From NCBI GenBank assembly GCA_965279205.1, contig OZ257144.1:558001-622000 (forward strand): a stretch of DNA of 64,000 bases. Reading direction: 5' to 3'. How positions within the stretch are numbered: the first letter of the stretch is position 1; each line of letters opens with the position of its first letter. Positions 42,278-52,516 of this stretch are shown here, one piece after another. This stretch comes from UBA7672 sp965279205 (GTDB lineage Bacteria; Pseudomonadota; Alphaproteobacteria; Caulobacterales; Hyphomonadaceae). The position numbers and the translations under genes are program-made. The notes beneath the pieces were generated by a model. The model was not told where the DNA came from and searched no databases. It saw only the letters and a list, made by a program, of their open reading frames with translations.

Positions 42278-43621
42278 ATGACCAACGACATCTACGGCAA
42301 CCCGCTGTCCACGCGCTCGCATGCGGCGGCGGCGAAATTCGACGAGGCGCTGAAGCAGATCCGCCTCTATCACGGCGACCCGATCGCGACCCTAGACGCG
42401 GCGCTCGAACACGACAGCGAGTTCGGCCTCGCCTGGATCACGCGGGCCATCGTGCTGGCGCAGATCACCGACCGCATGTTCGCGGACGAAGTCACGCGCA
42501 GCTTACGCGCGGCAGCGGAATGCCCGCTCGATGCCCGCGAACGCGACCACATCACCGGCGCTCTTGCGTGGGCAGAAGGCCGCTTCCACGAAGGCACGGT
42601 GATCTTCGGACGCATCGCCCAGGACAATCCGCGCGACGTGCTCGCGCTGCAGAACGGTCATGTCGGCTGCTTCTTCACCGGCCGTCAGTTCGAACTTCGC
42701 GACTGGCCGCTGCAGGCGCTGCGCGCCCATCTCGCAAGCGAGCCGGGCCATCATGCCATTCTCGGCATGGCCGCCTTCGGTCTCGAGGAGTGCGGCGACT
42801 TTGCCCGGGCGCAGGATCTCGGCATGCAGGCAATCGATGCAGAGCCGCAGGACGCATGGGCGGCGCATGCAGTGGCTCACGTCCATGAAATGCGCGGCGA
42901 CGTCGAGATCGGGCGGGAGTGGCTGACGGATACGGTTTCCGGCTGGTCGGAGGATTGCGGCTTTGGCTACCACAACTGGTGGCATCTCGCGCTTCTCAAT
43001 CTCGACGCGCAGGATTACCGCGCGGCGCTTGCCCTCTACGACGAGCGTATCCGTCCGCGTGACAGCGCCAATGTCGTGCTCGAAATGCTGGATGCTTCGG
43101 CTTTGCTGTGGCGGCTGCATCTCGAGGGTTTCGACACAGGCGACCGCTTCGATCGGCTGGCGCGCATATGGTCCGAAAAGGCCGAGGATGCGATCTACGC
43201 GTTCAACGACGTCCATGCCGTCATGGCATTCCTGGGCGCCGGCCGCGATGCCGATGTCCAGCGCACGCTCGCCGCGATGCGCCGCGCAGCGGCAGGTTCC
43301 GGTGACAACGCCGCCATGACGCGTGACGTCGGTCTGCCGCTGGCCGAGGCTTTTACTGCTTTCTCGGCTGGACGCTATGGCGAGACGGTGGACAAGATCG
43401 GCCGGGTGCGTGGGGTCGCGCAAAGGTTCGGCGGCAGCCATGCCCAGCGCGACGTTCTCTCGCTGACTGCACTTCACGCGGCGCTCCGCGGCGGCATGAG
43501 GTCCACCGCGGAGGCGTTCGCGGCCGAAAGACTGGCGCACAAGCCGCAGAGCCCGTGGGCGAACCGGCTGGCGCGCCAGGCCCGCAATGCCGGTGCAGGT
43601 GCTGCGACGGCGGCTGAATAA
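42278..43621 (+). CDS. TTC38-like tetratricopeptide repeat protein
   Basis: A 447-residue soluble protein that resembles the bacterial relatives of eukaryotic TTC38. Helical repeats run throughout, with N-terminal Y-G-N-P-L-S-T-R-S, later H-A-I-L-G-M-A-A-F-G-L-E-E, D-A-W-A-A-H-A-V-A-H-V-H-E-M-R-G and G-Y-H-N-W-W-H-L-A-L-L. The conserved H-A-V-A-H-V and H-N-W-W-H-L blocks are characteristic. No enzymatic function is known. A near-perfect stem-loop with a T-run follows its stop. Confidence 0.85.
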   Translation: MTNDIYGNPLSTRSHAAAAKFDEALKQIRLYHGDPIATLDAALEHDSEFGLAWITRAIVLAQITDRMFADEVTRSLRAAAECPLDARERDHITGALAWAEGRFHEGTVIFGRIAQDNPRDVLALQNGHVGCFFTGRQFELRDWPLQALRAHLASEPGHHAILGMAAFGLEECGDFARAQDLGMQAIDAEPQDAWAAHAVAHVHEMRGDVEIGREWLTDTVSGWSEDCGFGYHNWWHLALLNLDAQDYRAALALYDERIRPRDSANVVLEMLDASALLWRLHLEGFDTGDRFDRLARIWSEKAEDAIYAFNDVHAVMAFLGAGRDADVQRTLAAMRRAAAGSGDNAAMTRDVGLPLAEAFTAFSAGRYGETVDKIGRVRGVAQRFGGSHAQRDVLSLTALHAALRGGMRSTAEAFAAERLAHKPQSPWANRLARQARNAGAGAATAAE

Positions 43622-43683
43622 GGCGAGGCGAGCCAGCGGGCCGGAAGAGCCTGCAGCGCTCGCTTCGGGGGAAGAGCGCACTT

Positions 43684-43728
43684 CCGGGCTCCCGCGTCTC
43701 TCCAGACGCGCGGGAGCCCGGAATTTTC
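43684..43728. terminator. Stem-loop terminator between convergent genes
   Basis: A GC-rich stem, arms CCGGGCTCCCGCGTCT (43684-43699) and its near-complement (43704-43721, with two extra bases GC), loop of about 4, followed by AATTTT on the plus strand (43722-43727). It closes the TTC38-like gene. On the minus strand the same stem lies just after the end of the ABC permease gene, but the T-run on that side is weak. Confidence 0.75.
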
Positions 43729-43730
43729 GT

Positions 43731-44894
43731 TCAGTCCAGCGTACGCCGGTATCTCAGCATCGCCAGCGCGGTAACGATGCAGACGAACACGCCCAGCGCG
43801 ACATGGCTTGGCCACAACGTGGCGAGGCCTTCGCCCTTGAGCAGAGCGCCGCGCACCACCCGCAGGAAGTGCGTGACCGGGATCGCTGTGCCGATGACCT
43901 GCGCCCAGTCCGGCATGCCCCGAAACGGGAACATGAAGCCCGACAGCAGGATCGACGGCAGCATGTAGAAGAACGACATCTGCATCGCCTGCAGTTGCGT
44001 GCGTGCGACCGTGGAGATGAGGAAGCCAAGCGCCAGCGAGCCCGTGATGAACAGCAGCACGCCTGAGACCAGCGCGATCCAACCGCCCATCATCGGCACC
44101 TGGAATAGCACGGCCGCCATCACTAGAATGACGATCGTCTGCAGGATGCCGACCATCACATAGGGCGCCAGCTTGCCAATCATCACCTCGATCGGCTGGG
44201 CCGGCGTTGCCAGAAGTGATTCCATCGTCCCGCGCTCGGTCTCGCGCGTGACGGACAGCGCCGTCATCATCACCAGCGTCATGGACAGGATGATGCCAAG
44301 CAGGCCGGGCACGATGTTGTAGGCCGTGATGCTCTCGGGATTGTAGCGCTTGTGGACCACCACCTCGAACGGTGCGGCCCGCGGCGCCTGACCGGCCAGT
44401 CCGCCCTTGAGGTCATGCGCCAGCGCCTGTGCGGGCAGGGCGGCAGCCGCAGCGACGGCCGCGTTGGTGGCGGAAGGATCGGTTGCGTCCGCCTCAAGCA
44501 GGATCTGTGCGCCATCGCCGCGCGCCACGCGCCGGCTGAAATCGCCGGGTATGGTGAGGGCGAACTGCACCTCGCCCTCTCGTATAAGCCGATCCAGCTC
44601 AGCGACCGAATGCGCCTCATGCGTGATGTCGAAGAACTGCGTGTTGACGAAGGAGGCCAGTGTCGAGCGCGCCAGCCCCGAATTGTCCTGCACCAGCACC
44701 GCCGTCGGCAGGTGGCGAGGTTCGTTATTGATCGCATAGCCAAACAGCATCAGCTGCACGACCGGGATCATCAGGATCATCGCATAGGTCAGCCGGTCGC
44801 GCGTCAGCTGGACGAATTCCTTCGCCAGCACCGCAAGAATGCGTGTCGCCCAGGAATTGCGGCGGACCACGACGTGTGGCGCGGGCGCGGTCAT
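43731..44894 (-). CDS. ABC-2 type transporter permease
   Basis: A 387-residue permease of the YhhJ/YbhR type. An N-terminal helix near residues 20-45 (F-V-Q-L-T-R-D-R-L-T-Y-A-M-I-L-M-I-P-V-V) is followed by a large periplasmic domain, then five C-terminal membrane helices (L-L-G-I-I-L-S-M-T-L-V-M-M-T-A-L, Y-V-M-V-G-I-L-Q-T-I-V-I-L, and others), with the ABC-2 E-R-G-T-M-E-S-L-L-A-T-P loop. It is coupled to the ATPase by an ATGA overlap. The operon exports an unknown hydrophobic compound or drug. The start was set at M-T-A-P-A-P-H because the upstream part of the frame lies inside the ATPase gene. Confidence 0.9.
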   Translation of the reverse strand: MTAPAPHVVVRRNSWATRILAVLAKEFVQLTRDRLTYAMILMIPVVQLMLFGYAINNEPRHLPTAVLVQDNSGLARSTLASFVNTQFFDITHEAHSVAELDRLIREGEVQFALTIPGDFSRRVARGDGAQILLEADATDPSATNAAVAAAAALPAQALAHDLKGGLAGQAPRAAPFEVVVHKRYNPESITAYNIVPGLLGIILSMTLVMMTALSVTRETERGTMESLLATPAQPIEVMIGKLAPYVMVGILQTIVILVMAAVLFQVPMMGGWIALVSGVLLFITGSLALGFLISTVARTQLQAMQMSFFYMLPSILLSGFMFPFRGMPDWAQVIGTAIPVTHFLRVVRGALLKGEGLATLWPSHVALGVFVCIVTALAMLRYRRTLD

Positions 44895-45820
44895 CGGAAA
44901 TTGTCCTGCGACTGACCCATCAGATGGATGAAGGCGTCTTCCAGCGTTGGCTGCGTCCGCGTCCACCTGAAGGGCGCCCGACGATAAGGCGCCAGCGCGC
45001 CGTCGAGCAGGGCTTCATCCGTCCCGCTGACGTGCAGCGTCACGCCGAAGGGCGCAGCGGTCGCAACGCCCGGCAGTTTGGTGATCTCGGAGCTCAGCCG
45101 GTCGACGCCCGGGCCTTCGCCCTCCCAGGTCACGAGACCTACCTGTTTCAGGATGTCTTCTGCTGTTCCGCGTGCAATCAACTCACCATAGGCGATGTAC
45201 GCGATGTCATGGCAGCGTTCGGCCTCGTCCATGTAGTGGGTCGAGACCAGCACGGTCAGCCCTTCGGCCGACAGGGCGTGAATCTTGTCCCAGAATGTCC
45301 GCCGCGCCTGTGGATCGACGCCGGCCGTCGGCTCGTCCAGCAGCAGTAGTTCCGGCTCGTGCAGGGTCGAAGCGGCGAGCGCCAGCCTCTGTTTCCACCC
45401 GCCTGATAGTTTGCCCGCAAGCTGTGTGCGACGCTCCAGCAGGCCGAGCCGTTCCAGCGCCTCTGTCACGCGCTCGCGCCGACGGTCGAGCCCGTGCACG
45501 CGCGCCATGAACATGAGGTTCTCCTCGATCGTGAGATCCTCGTAGAGCGAGAATTTCTGCGTCATGTAGCCGACGCGCAGCTTGATCGCGTCCGACTGGG
45601 CGACGATGTCGAGGCCGAGGCATTTTCCCGAGCCGGAATCCGGCGTCAGCAGGCCGCACAGCATCCTGAGTGTTGTTGTCTTGCCGGATCCGTTCGGTCC
45701 GAGAAATCCGGTGATCCGCCCGCGCGGAACCTGGATCGAGAAATCCTTCACCACATGCTTGTCGCCGAAGGACTTGTTGAGCCCCTTCACATCGATCGCC
45801 AGCTCTTCTGGCGTGTTCAC
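44891..45820 (-). CDS. ABC transporter ATP-binding protein
   Basis: A 309-residue nucleotide-binding subunit. Walker A G-P-N-G-S-G-K-T-T (about residues 43-51), the signature L-S-G-G-W-K-Q-R (Q-loop and C motif), Walker B L-L-L-L-D-E-P-T-A-G-V-D-P and the H-loop S-T-H-Y are all present. The C-terminal 80 residues form the extension typical of drug-efflux ATPases. It overlaps HlyD (45817-45820) and the permease at both ends. Confidence 0.96.
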   Translation of the reverse strand: MNTPEELAIDVKGLNKSFGDKHVVKDFSIQVPRGRITGFLGPNGSGKTTTLRMLCGLLTPDSGSGKCLGLDIVAQSDAIKLRVGYMTQKFSLYEDLTIEENLMFMARVHGLDRRRERVTEALERLGLLERRTQLAGKLSGGWKQRLALAASTLHEPELLLLDEPTAGVDPQARRTFWDKIHALSAEGLTVLVSTHYMDEAERCHDIAYIAYGELIARGTAEDILKQVGLVTWEGEGPGVDRLSSEITKLPGVATAAPFGVTLHVSGTDEALLDGALAPYRRAPFRWTRTQPTLEDAFIHLMGQSQDNFR

Positions 45821-46797
45821 TTGCCGCCCTCCAGCCGTTTCACGTCGATCGGCTGGCCGGGCGTCAGGCCTTCGCGCGATTTCGGCTGGGCCTCGACGAG
45901 GAACACCATGCGATCGCGGTTCTCGCGGCTGTAGATCACCGGGGGAGTGAATTCAGGGCGAGGCGAGACATAGGTGATCTTCCCGGTCAGGCCGGTCGCG
46001 CAGCCATCGCACGAGAACGCAACCTCCTTGCCGACCGCGTAAGCTGCGATCTCCGTTTCCGGCGCAAAGAAGCGCAGGCGCACGCGATCATCGGAAATGA
46101 AGGACATCACCGGTTGGTTTGCCGGCACCCATTCGCCCGGCTGGAAGAAGACATCCTCGATGCGTCCACCCGACGGCGCGCTCGGCGACAGGTCCGTAAG
46201 CCTTGCCTCCGCAGCGCCCAGCACCGCCTCCGCCTGCCGAACACGATCCTGCGCCGCGCGCGCCTGGTCCTCGCGAGCGCCGAGTTTCGCCGCCTGCAGC
46301 TGCTTTTCGATCGCGCGCACATTTGCCAGCGCCGTTGCGCGTGCGGCGACTGCCGAGTCCAGCTGCGCACGAGAAGCAGCGCCGGCTTCGGTCAGAGGCT
46401 GCACGCGCTTCAGGGATGTCTCCGCCTCGTTCAGCACCGCGCGCGCCGCCGCAAGCTGCGCTTCGATCACGCCAAGTTCGGCCGGCCGCTGTCCACGCCG
46501 CGCATCCGTCGCAAGGGATTTCGCCGCTTCGGTCTCAGCTGCCGCCTGGTCACGCACGGCCGCACTCTGGGCTGGATCGATCGAGAACAGCGGCTTGCCC
46601 GCTTCGACCACATCGCCGCGCTGGACATTGAGCTGCACCAGACGTCCCGCGACAGGCGAGGCCGGATAGAGCGGTTCGCCTTCTATATACCCGGAAATCA
46701 CCGCGCTGCTGTCGCCTCCACGCCCGAAAGCGAGGAAAGCAGCGAGACCCGCCGCCAGGAGAAGTAGCGCGCCGATGAGGATCCGCTGCGGTTTCAT
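45817..46797 (-). CDS. HlyD/YbhG-family membrane-fusion protein
   Basis: A 326-residue periplasmic adaptor: one N-terminal membrane helix (I-L-I-G-A-L-L-L-L-A-A-G-L-A-A-F-L-A), then the biotinyl-lipoyl half (G-R-L-V-Q-L-N-V-Q-R-G-D-V-V-E-A-G-K-P), a coiled-coil hairpin of about 130 residues (A-E-L-G-V-I-E-A-Q-L-A-A-A-R) and the second half. It bridges the ABC-2 pump to an outer-membrane channel such as TolC, which is not encoded here. Overlaps TetR by 4 bases (ATGA). Confidence 0.92.
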   Translation of the reverse strand: MKPQRILIGALLLLAAGLAAFLAFGRGGDSSAVISGYIEGEPLYPASPVAGRLVQLNVQRGDVVEAGKPLFSIDPAQSAAVRDQAAAETEAAKSLATDARRGQRPAELGVIEAQLAAARAVLNEAETSLKRVQPLTEAGAASRAQLDSAVAARATALANVRAIEKQLQAAKLGAREDQARAAQDRVRQAEAVLGAAEARLTDLSPSAPSGGRIEDVFFQPGEWVPANQPVMSFISDDRVRLRFFAPETEIAAYAVGKEVAFSCDGCATGLTGKITYVSPRPEFTPPVIYSRENRDRMVFLVEAQPKSREGLTPGQPIDVKRLEGGK

Positions 46798-47444
46798 GTC
46801 CGTTGGTTCGCCAGAAGTCCGGGCAGCACGTTGTCGAGATGCTGCTGCATGAGAGCGGGGATGTCGAAAGGCTTCGCCCCGGCGGGGACAAAGGTCTCGC
46901 GGAAGATCACCGCTGTGAGCAGGGGACCGATCAGCGACAGCGCATGCTGGCGGGAATCGCCGGCGCGGACTTCGCCTCGCGCCTGCGCCTGCTCGATGAC
47001 GCGGGTCAGCACGCCAAGGCCCTTGGCGATGACGTCGTCATGCCAGACGCGTGCGATCTCGGGGAAGTTGCCGGACTCGCCCACCACCATCTTGATCACG
47101 CGGCCTATGTTCGAATGGGTCGCCAGCTCGGCGACGCGCGGCACCATCATGCGGATCAGCTGTTCGAACCTTCCGGCAAACCCCAGGGCGAAGGCCTCGA
47201 TGGCGCCGATGTTCGGGGCGACCGCATCCTTCACCACGGCGGCAAAGAGGTCCTGCTTGGTCTCGAAGTAGAGGTAGAGGGCGCCCTTGGAGACGCCGGC
47301 GCGGGCGGCGATGTCGTCCAGACGCGCCGCGGCGAACCCCTTTTCGGAGAACACGTCATAGGCGGCCTGGACGATTTCCGCGGGCCGGGCTTCGGCGCGG
47401 CGCCGCCATTTGGGCGAGGACAGTGGGGAGGAAGACTCTGACAT
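46794..47444 (-). CDS. TetR-family transcriptional regulator of the ABC exporter
   Basis: A 216-residue regulator, first gene of its operon. N-terminal helix-turn-helix: I-V-Q-A-A-Y-D-V-F-S-E-K-G-F-A-A-A-R-L-D-D-I-A and A-G-V-S-K-G-A-L-Y-L-Y-F-E-T-K-Q-D-L-F. The C-terminal ligand domain is not distinctive. The gene directly precedes the adaptor, ATPase and permease, all joined by ATGA overlaps, so the regulator very likely controls its own operon and binds the palindrome at 47460-47477. Confidence 0.94.
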   Translation of the reverse strand: MSESSSPLSSPKWRRRAEARPAEIVQAAYDVFSEKGFAAARLDDIAARAGVSKGALYLYFETKQDLFAAVVKDAVAPNIGAIEAFALGFAGRFEQLIRMMVPRVAELATHSNIGRVIKMVVGESGNFPEIARVWHDDVIAKGLGVLTRVIEQAQARGEVRAGDSRQHALSLIGPLLTAVIFRETFVPAGAKPFDIPALMQQHLDNVLPGLLANQRT

Positions 47445-47459
47445 TGCGGTTCTTTTAAG

Positions 47460-47477
47460 TAACTGACTAGTCAGTTA
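47460..47477. promoter_or_regulatory. TetR operator, 18-bp perfect palindrome
   Basis: TAACTGACTAGTCAGTTA is a perfect 18-bp palindrome, 16 bases upstream of the tetR start, directly downstream of the predicted -10 of its promoter. TetR dimers bind palindromes of this size and place, so autorepression is expected. Confidence 0.75.
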
Positions 47478-47505
47478 TATATAGGCCTATGTCGTTCCTT
47501 GTAAA
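47476..47505 (-). promoter_or_regulatory. Predicted promoter of the tetR-ABC operon
   Basis: On the minus strand, TTTACA (47505-47500) is followed after 16-18 bases by TATATA (47483-47476), with the operator palindrome abutting the -10. The AT-rich stretch is unlike the rest of the region. Positions are a best fit to the sigma-70 consensus. Confidence 0.5.
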
Positions 47506-47637
47506 GAGGTCGCGGCAAACTTTCGTTGGAAGGGGTGAGAGTGTCGGCAGTCCGACCGTCCCGTAATGCAACGGTGCCTAAACCAATCTCCGGTAAAAAT
47601 AAGGGGTTGTTGTGTTTACGGATGGACCCGGTCCGGG

Positions 47638-49935
<2,298 letters not shown>

Positions 49936-50026
49936 CGTTCCCGGAAGAATTGGCGGCCCAGCCCTGCCGTGCTAGCTCCCGTGTCATACCGGCATTCTGA
50001 AAAGCCGGGCTGACAAGGGAGACGAC

Positions 50027-51103
50027 ATGCGCGCGCGAGCCAGCGTCATCACCACGATTCTCGCACTCGCGCTTTCCGGGTGCGTCTCGCCGGATCCGCA
50101 GACAGCGTCGCAGGGCATCAAATGGGAATGTCCTGACGGCTTCGCCCTGAAGGAAGGTCTCAACACCGGCTTTCCCAGCGACGGCCTGATGCGCGCCTTC
50201 GTCGTCACGCCAGCCAAGGGCGTGGCAGGTCCCGCGCCTGTGTGGGTGCCGCTGACCGGCACGGTTGAATCGACCAACGCCAATCTCACCGTCGCCCGCT
50301 CCGGCGCCAACGCGCTGATGGTGGACCAGGGTTTCACCGTGATCGGTCCGGTGCGCCAGTGCGCCGAGCAGGATCCCAATGTCGGCCGCGGCCAGTGCGA
50401 TGGTCCTGGTTCCAATGGCTGGAACTGGAAGCCGTGGAATGATGGCCGGGCAGGCAATGCCGAGGGCGAAAAGTGGAAGAACGATGCTGGCCCGGACTCG
50501 CGCTTCTTCGAGGCGATGGTCCGCTGCGTTGGCACGAAGTTCCCACTCGACGCGAAGCGCCTGTTCATCGGCGGCATTTCTGCTGGCGGCACGGTTACCA
50601 ATCGCGTGCTGACCTTCAATTCGGATTTCTGGTCGGGCGGGATGCCGATCTCCGGTGAGTGGTATGTGTCGAACGATGACGGCTCGTTCCTTTCCTTCAA
50701 TGACGCGCGCCAGGCGGTCATCAAGGCGCCCACAAAAATTCATCAAGGCCGCATCGGGCCTTATCCGCTGCATGCTTCGATCAGCCCGCTGGTCGTCATC
50801 ACCGTGTGGGGCGGTGAAAAAGACCTGTGGGATTGCGGCCCGCCGACGGGACTGTGCGCCGACTATCGTCCGTCGACACAAGCCGGCTCGAACTATTTTT
50901 CGTCGATGTCCAATGTCGTCCACGTCGCTTGCACGGCCGGCCACGGCCACATGTGGCCACAGGTCAACGCACAGGCCTTCAACCTCTGGGCGGTGAAGAC
51001 GATGGCTTCTCATCCGAAAGGATCGAATCCGAAATCGTTCAAGCTCACGCCGCCGCCCGAAGGCTATGCGTGCAAGCTCGGCCCGTTCGCCGACCACTAC
51101 TGA
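50027..51103 (+). CDS. Secreted depolymerase-like alpha/beta hydrolase (lipoprotein)
   Basis: A 358-residue secreted enzyme. A signal peptide ends in A-L-S-G-C (lipobox). The likely nucleophile elbow is G-G-I-S-A-G-G-T (Ser) and the likely His is in T-A-G-H-G-H-M-W-P. The W-N-W-K-P-W-N-D-G and C-V-G motifs and several Cys resemble the poly(3-hydroxyalkanoate)-depolymerase / feruloyl-esterase type of hydrolase. The substrate cannot be told. An SDR gene with halohydrin-dehalogenase features follows after 14 bases and may be cotranscribed. Confidence 0.8.
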   Translation: MRARASVITTILALALSGCVSPDPQTASQGIKWECPDGFALKEGLNTGFPSDGLMRAFVVTPAKGVAGPAPVWVPLTGTVESTNANLTVARSGANALMVDQGFTVIGPVRQCAEQDPNVGRGQCDGPGSNGWNWKPWNDGRAGNAEGEKWKNDAGPDSRFFEAMVRCVGTKFPLDAKRLFIGGISAGGTVTNRVLTFNSDFWSGGMPISGEWYVSNDDGSFLSFNDARQAVIKAPTKIHQGRIGPYPLHASISPLVVITVWGGEKDLWDCGPPTGLCADYRPSTQAGSNYFSSMSNVVHVACTAGHGHMWPQVNAQAFNLWAVKTMASHPKGSNPKSFKLTPPPEGYACKLGPFADHY

Positions 51104-51117
51104 GAAGCACGCCACAG

Positions 51118-51825
51118 ATGACGAAGAACGTCTTCCTCACTGACCTGCGCGGTTTCGCCAATCCGGTGATCGCCGAGCGGCTGCGCAAGGCCGGCTCCCG
51201 CGTGATCGCATGCGATCCCGCCATCACAACGGATGGCCAGGAAAGCGGCGTCGAGATCCTGCCATGGGGGAGCCCCGCCACGCTCGTCGCCAGGGCAACA
51301 GAGCGCTTCGACGGCAGGCTCGACGCCATCGTCATCTCGCCCGCCATGCCAGCGCCGCGCACGAAGGTAGAAGATCTCGGAATCGAGGAGCTGATGCCTT
51401 ATTTCCAGCGCCTCGCTGCCGAGTCGATCGCCTTTGCTGGCGCCGCTGTGAAAGCGATGCGGCCCAACAGGTCCGGCCGCATCGTGTTCGGCTCGTCGTC
51501 GGGACCAATCGGCGGGATACCGGGCTTTGCCGCCTATGCCGCTGCCCGCGCCGCCGTGAATGGCGTCGTGCGCACGCTGGCGCTCGAAGTCGCTGCGGAT
51601 GGAATTTCGGTCAACGCAGTCGGCGCCAACTTTATCCAGACCGAGACCTACTATCCGAAGGCGCTGCTCGAGGATCCGGTGAAAGGGCCAAAGCTGCTCG
51701 CACGCGTGCCCATGGGCCGTCTCGGTGAGGCAGAAGAGGTCGCAGCCCTGATCGAGCTGCTTGCACTCGGTAAGTCAGGCTTCGTCTCGGGGCAGGTGAT
51801 CCCGATCTCGGGCGCGTGGTGCTGA
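51118..51825 (+). CDS. Halohydrin-dehalogenase-like short-chain dehydrogenase family protein
   Basis: A 235-residue SDR-fold protein with two notable changes. The catalytic triad is Ser127-X12-Tyr140-X3-Arg144: the usual Lys of Y-x-x-x-K is Arg, exactly the spacing of the S-Y-R triad in halohydrin dehalogenases. The NAD(P) glycine motif is absent at the N-terminus and is replaced by T-D-L-R-G-F (T8-X4-F13), the same T-X4-F spacing as in halohydrin dehalogenases, where the aromatic residue lines the halide site. The later loop G-A-N-F-I-Q (169-174) corresponds to their P-N-Y-L halide loop. The final Gly of the N-terminal motif is Asn here. Such enzymes cleave vicinal haloalcohols to epoxides without a cofactor. 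A plain reductase with a variant motif is the alternative. Confidence 0.75.
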   Translation: MTKNVFLTDLRGFANPVIAERLRKAGSRVIACDPAITTDGQESGVEILPWGSPATLVARATERFDGRLDAIVISPAMPAPRTKVEDLGIEELMPYFQRLAAESIAFAGAAVKAMRPNRSGRIVFGSSSGPIGGIPGFAAYAAARAAVNGVVRTLALEVAADGISVNAVGANFIQTETYYPKALLEDPVKGPKLLARVPMGRLGEAEEVAALIELLALGKSGFVSGQVIPISGAWC

Positions 51826-51828
51826 GCG

Positions 51829-52437
51829 TTACTTCGCGAAGCGTTCCGAGAAGAACTGGATGACGCGATTGGCGCCGGCTTCGCGCTGGTCAGCGGTATC
51901 GCCGAACGCCATGCCGAGCTTGCCTTCCAGCAGCAGCGTCGCCAGCCCGTGCGCCATCGCCCAGGAGACGATCACTGGCGTCAGGTCCGGATCAGCCTTA
52001 TTCGCCGCAGAGCCTTGGGCGCCGACAACATCGACCACCACGTTGAAGCAGCGGTCGGCCTTGGCCTTGGCGTCCGGATAGCGTGAGAGATCACACATCT
52101 CACACCGGAACATCAGCTTGAAGACTTCAGGATGATTGAGCGCAAAGCGCACATACGCTTCGCCAATGGCGCGAGCGCGGCCGACCCGGTCGCGCGCATG
52201 GCCCAGCGCGCTGACCATGTAGTCGTGCAGCTGCTCGAAACCTTCGCCGGCCAGTTCGGCCAGGATCGCCTCGCGATCGGCAAAGTAGTGATACGGCGCC
52301 TGGTGACTGACGCCTGCACGGCGAGCGACTTCCCTCATGGAGAGAGAGCCAAGGCCGCCTTCGTTCATCAATGCAATGCTGGCCTCAAGAATGCCGGCGC
52401 GAACATCGTCCTTGGAAATAGTCCTGGTAACGGTCAT
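51829..52437 (-). CDS. TetR-family regulator of the RND pump
   Basis: A 202-residue TetR regulator with helix-turn-helix I-L-E-A-S-I-A-L-M-N-E-G-G-L-G-S-L-S-M-R-E-V and A-G-V-S-H-Q-A-P-Y-H-Y-F-A-D-R-E-A-I-L. The C-terminal domain contains C-E-M-C-D-L (two Cys) of unknown use. It is divergent from an RND efflux operon across a 79-base gap holding a 36-bp palindrome, so repression of the pump and of itself is the natural reading. The start is the ATG at the M-T-V-T-R-T end; a GTG eight codons earlier would extend it into the operator. Confidence 0.93.
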   Translation of the reverse strand: MTVTRTISKDDVRAGILEASIALMNEGGLGSLSMREVARRAGVSHQAPYHYFADREAILAELAGEGFEQLHDYMVSALGHARDRVGRARAIGEAYVRFALNHPEVFKLMFRCEMCDLSRYPDAKAKADRCFNVVVDVVGAQGSAANKADPDLTPVIVSWAMAHGLATLLLEGKLGMAFGDTADQREAGANRVIQFFSERFAK

Positions 52438-52453
52438 GTGTGTCCCGATTCTG

Positions 52454-52489
52454 CTTGACACTGTCTAATATAAATTAGACACCGTCAAG
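52454..52489. promoter_or_regulatory. 36-bp palindromic operator between tetR and the RND operon
   Basis: Inner arms TGTCTAAT and ATTAGACA (8 bp, perfect) around a 4-base centre ATAA, plus outer arms CTTGAC and GTCAAG (6 bp, perfect) separated from the inner arms by two mismatched bases on each side. A TTGACA occurs at 52455-52460 inside the left outer arm, so a promoter probably overlaps the operator. This is well beyond chance for this GC content. Confidence 0.8.
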
Positions 52490-52516
52490 GTAACCCATCC
52501 ATATACTAGGTGGCAC

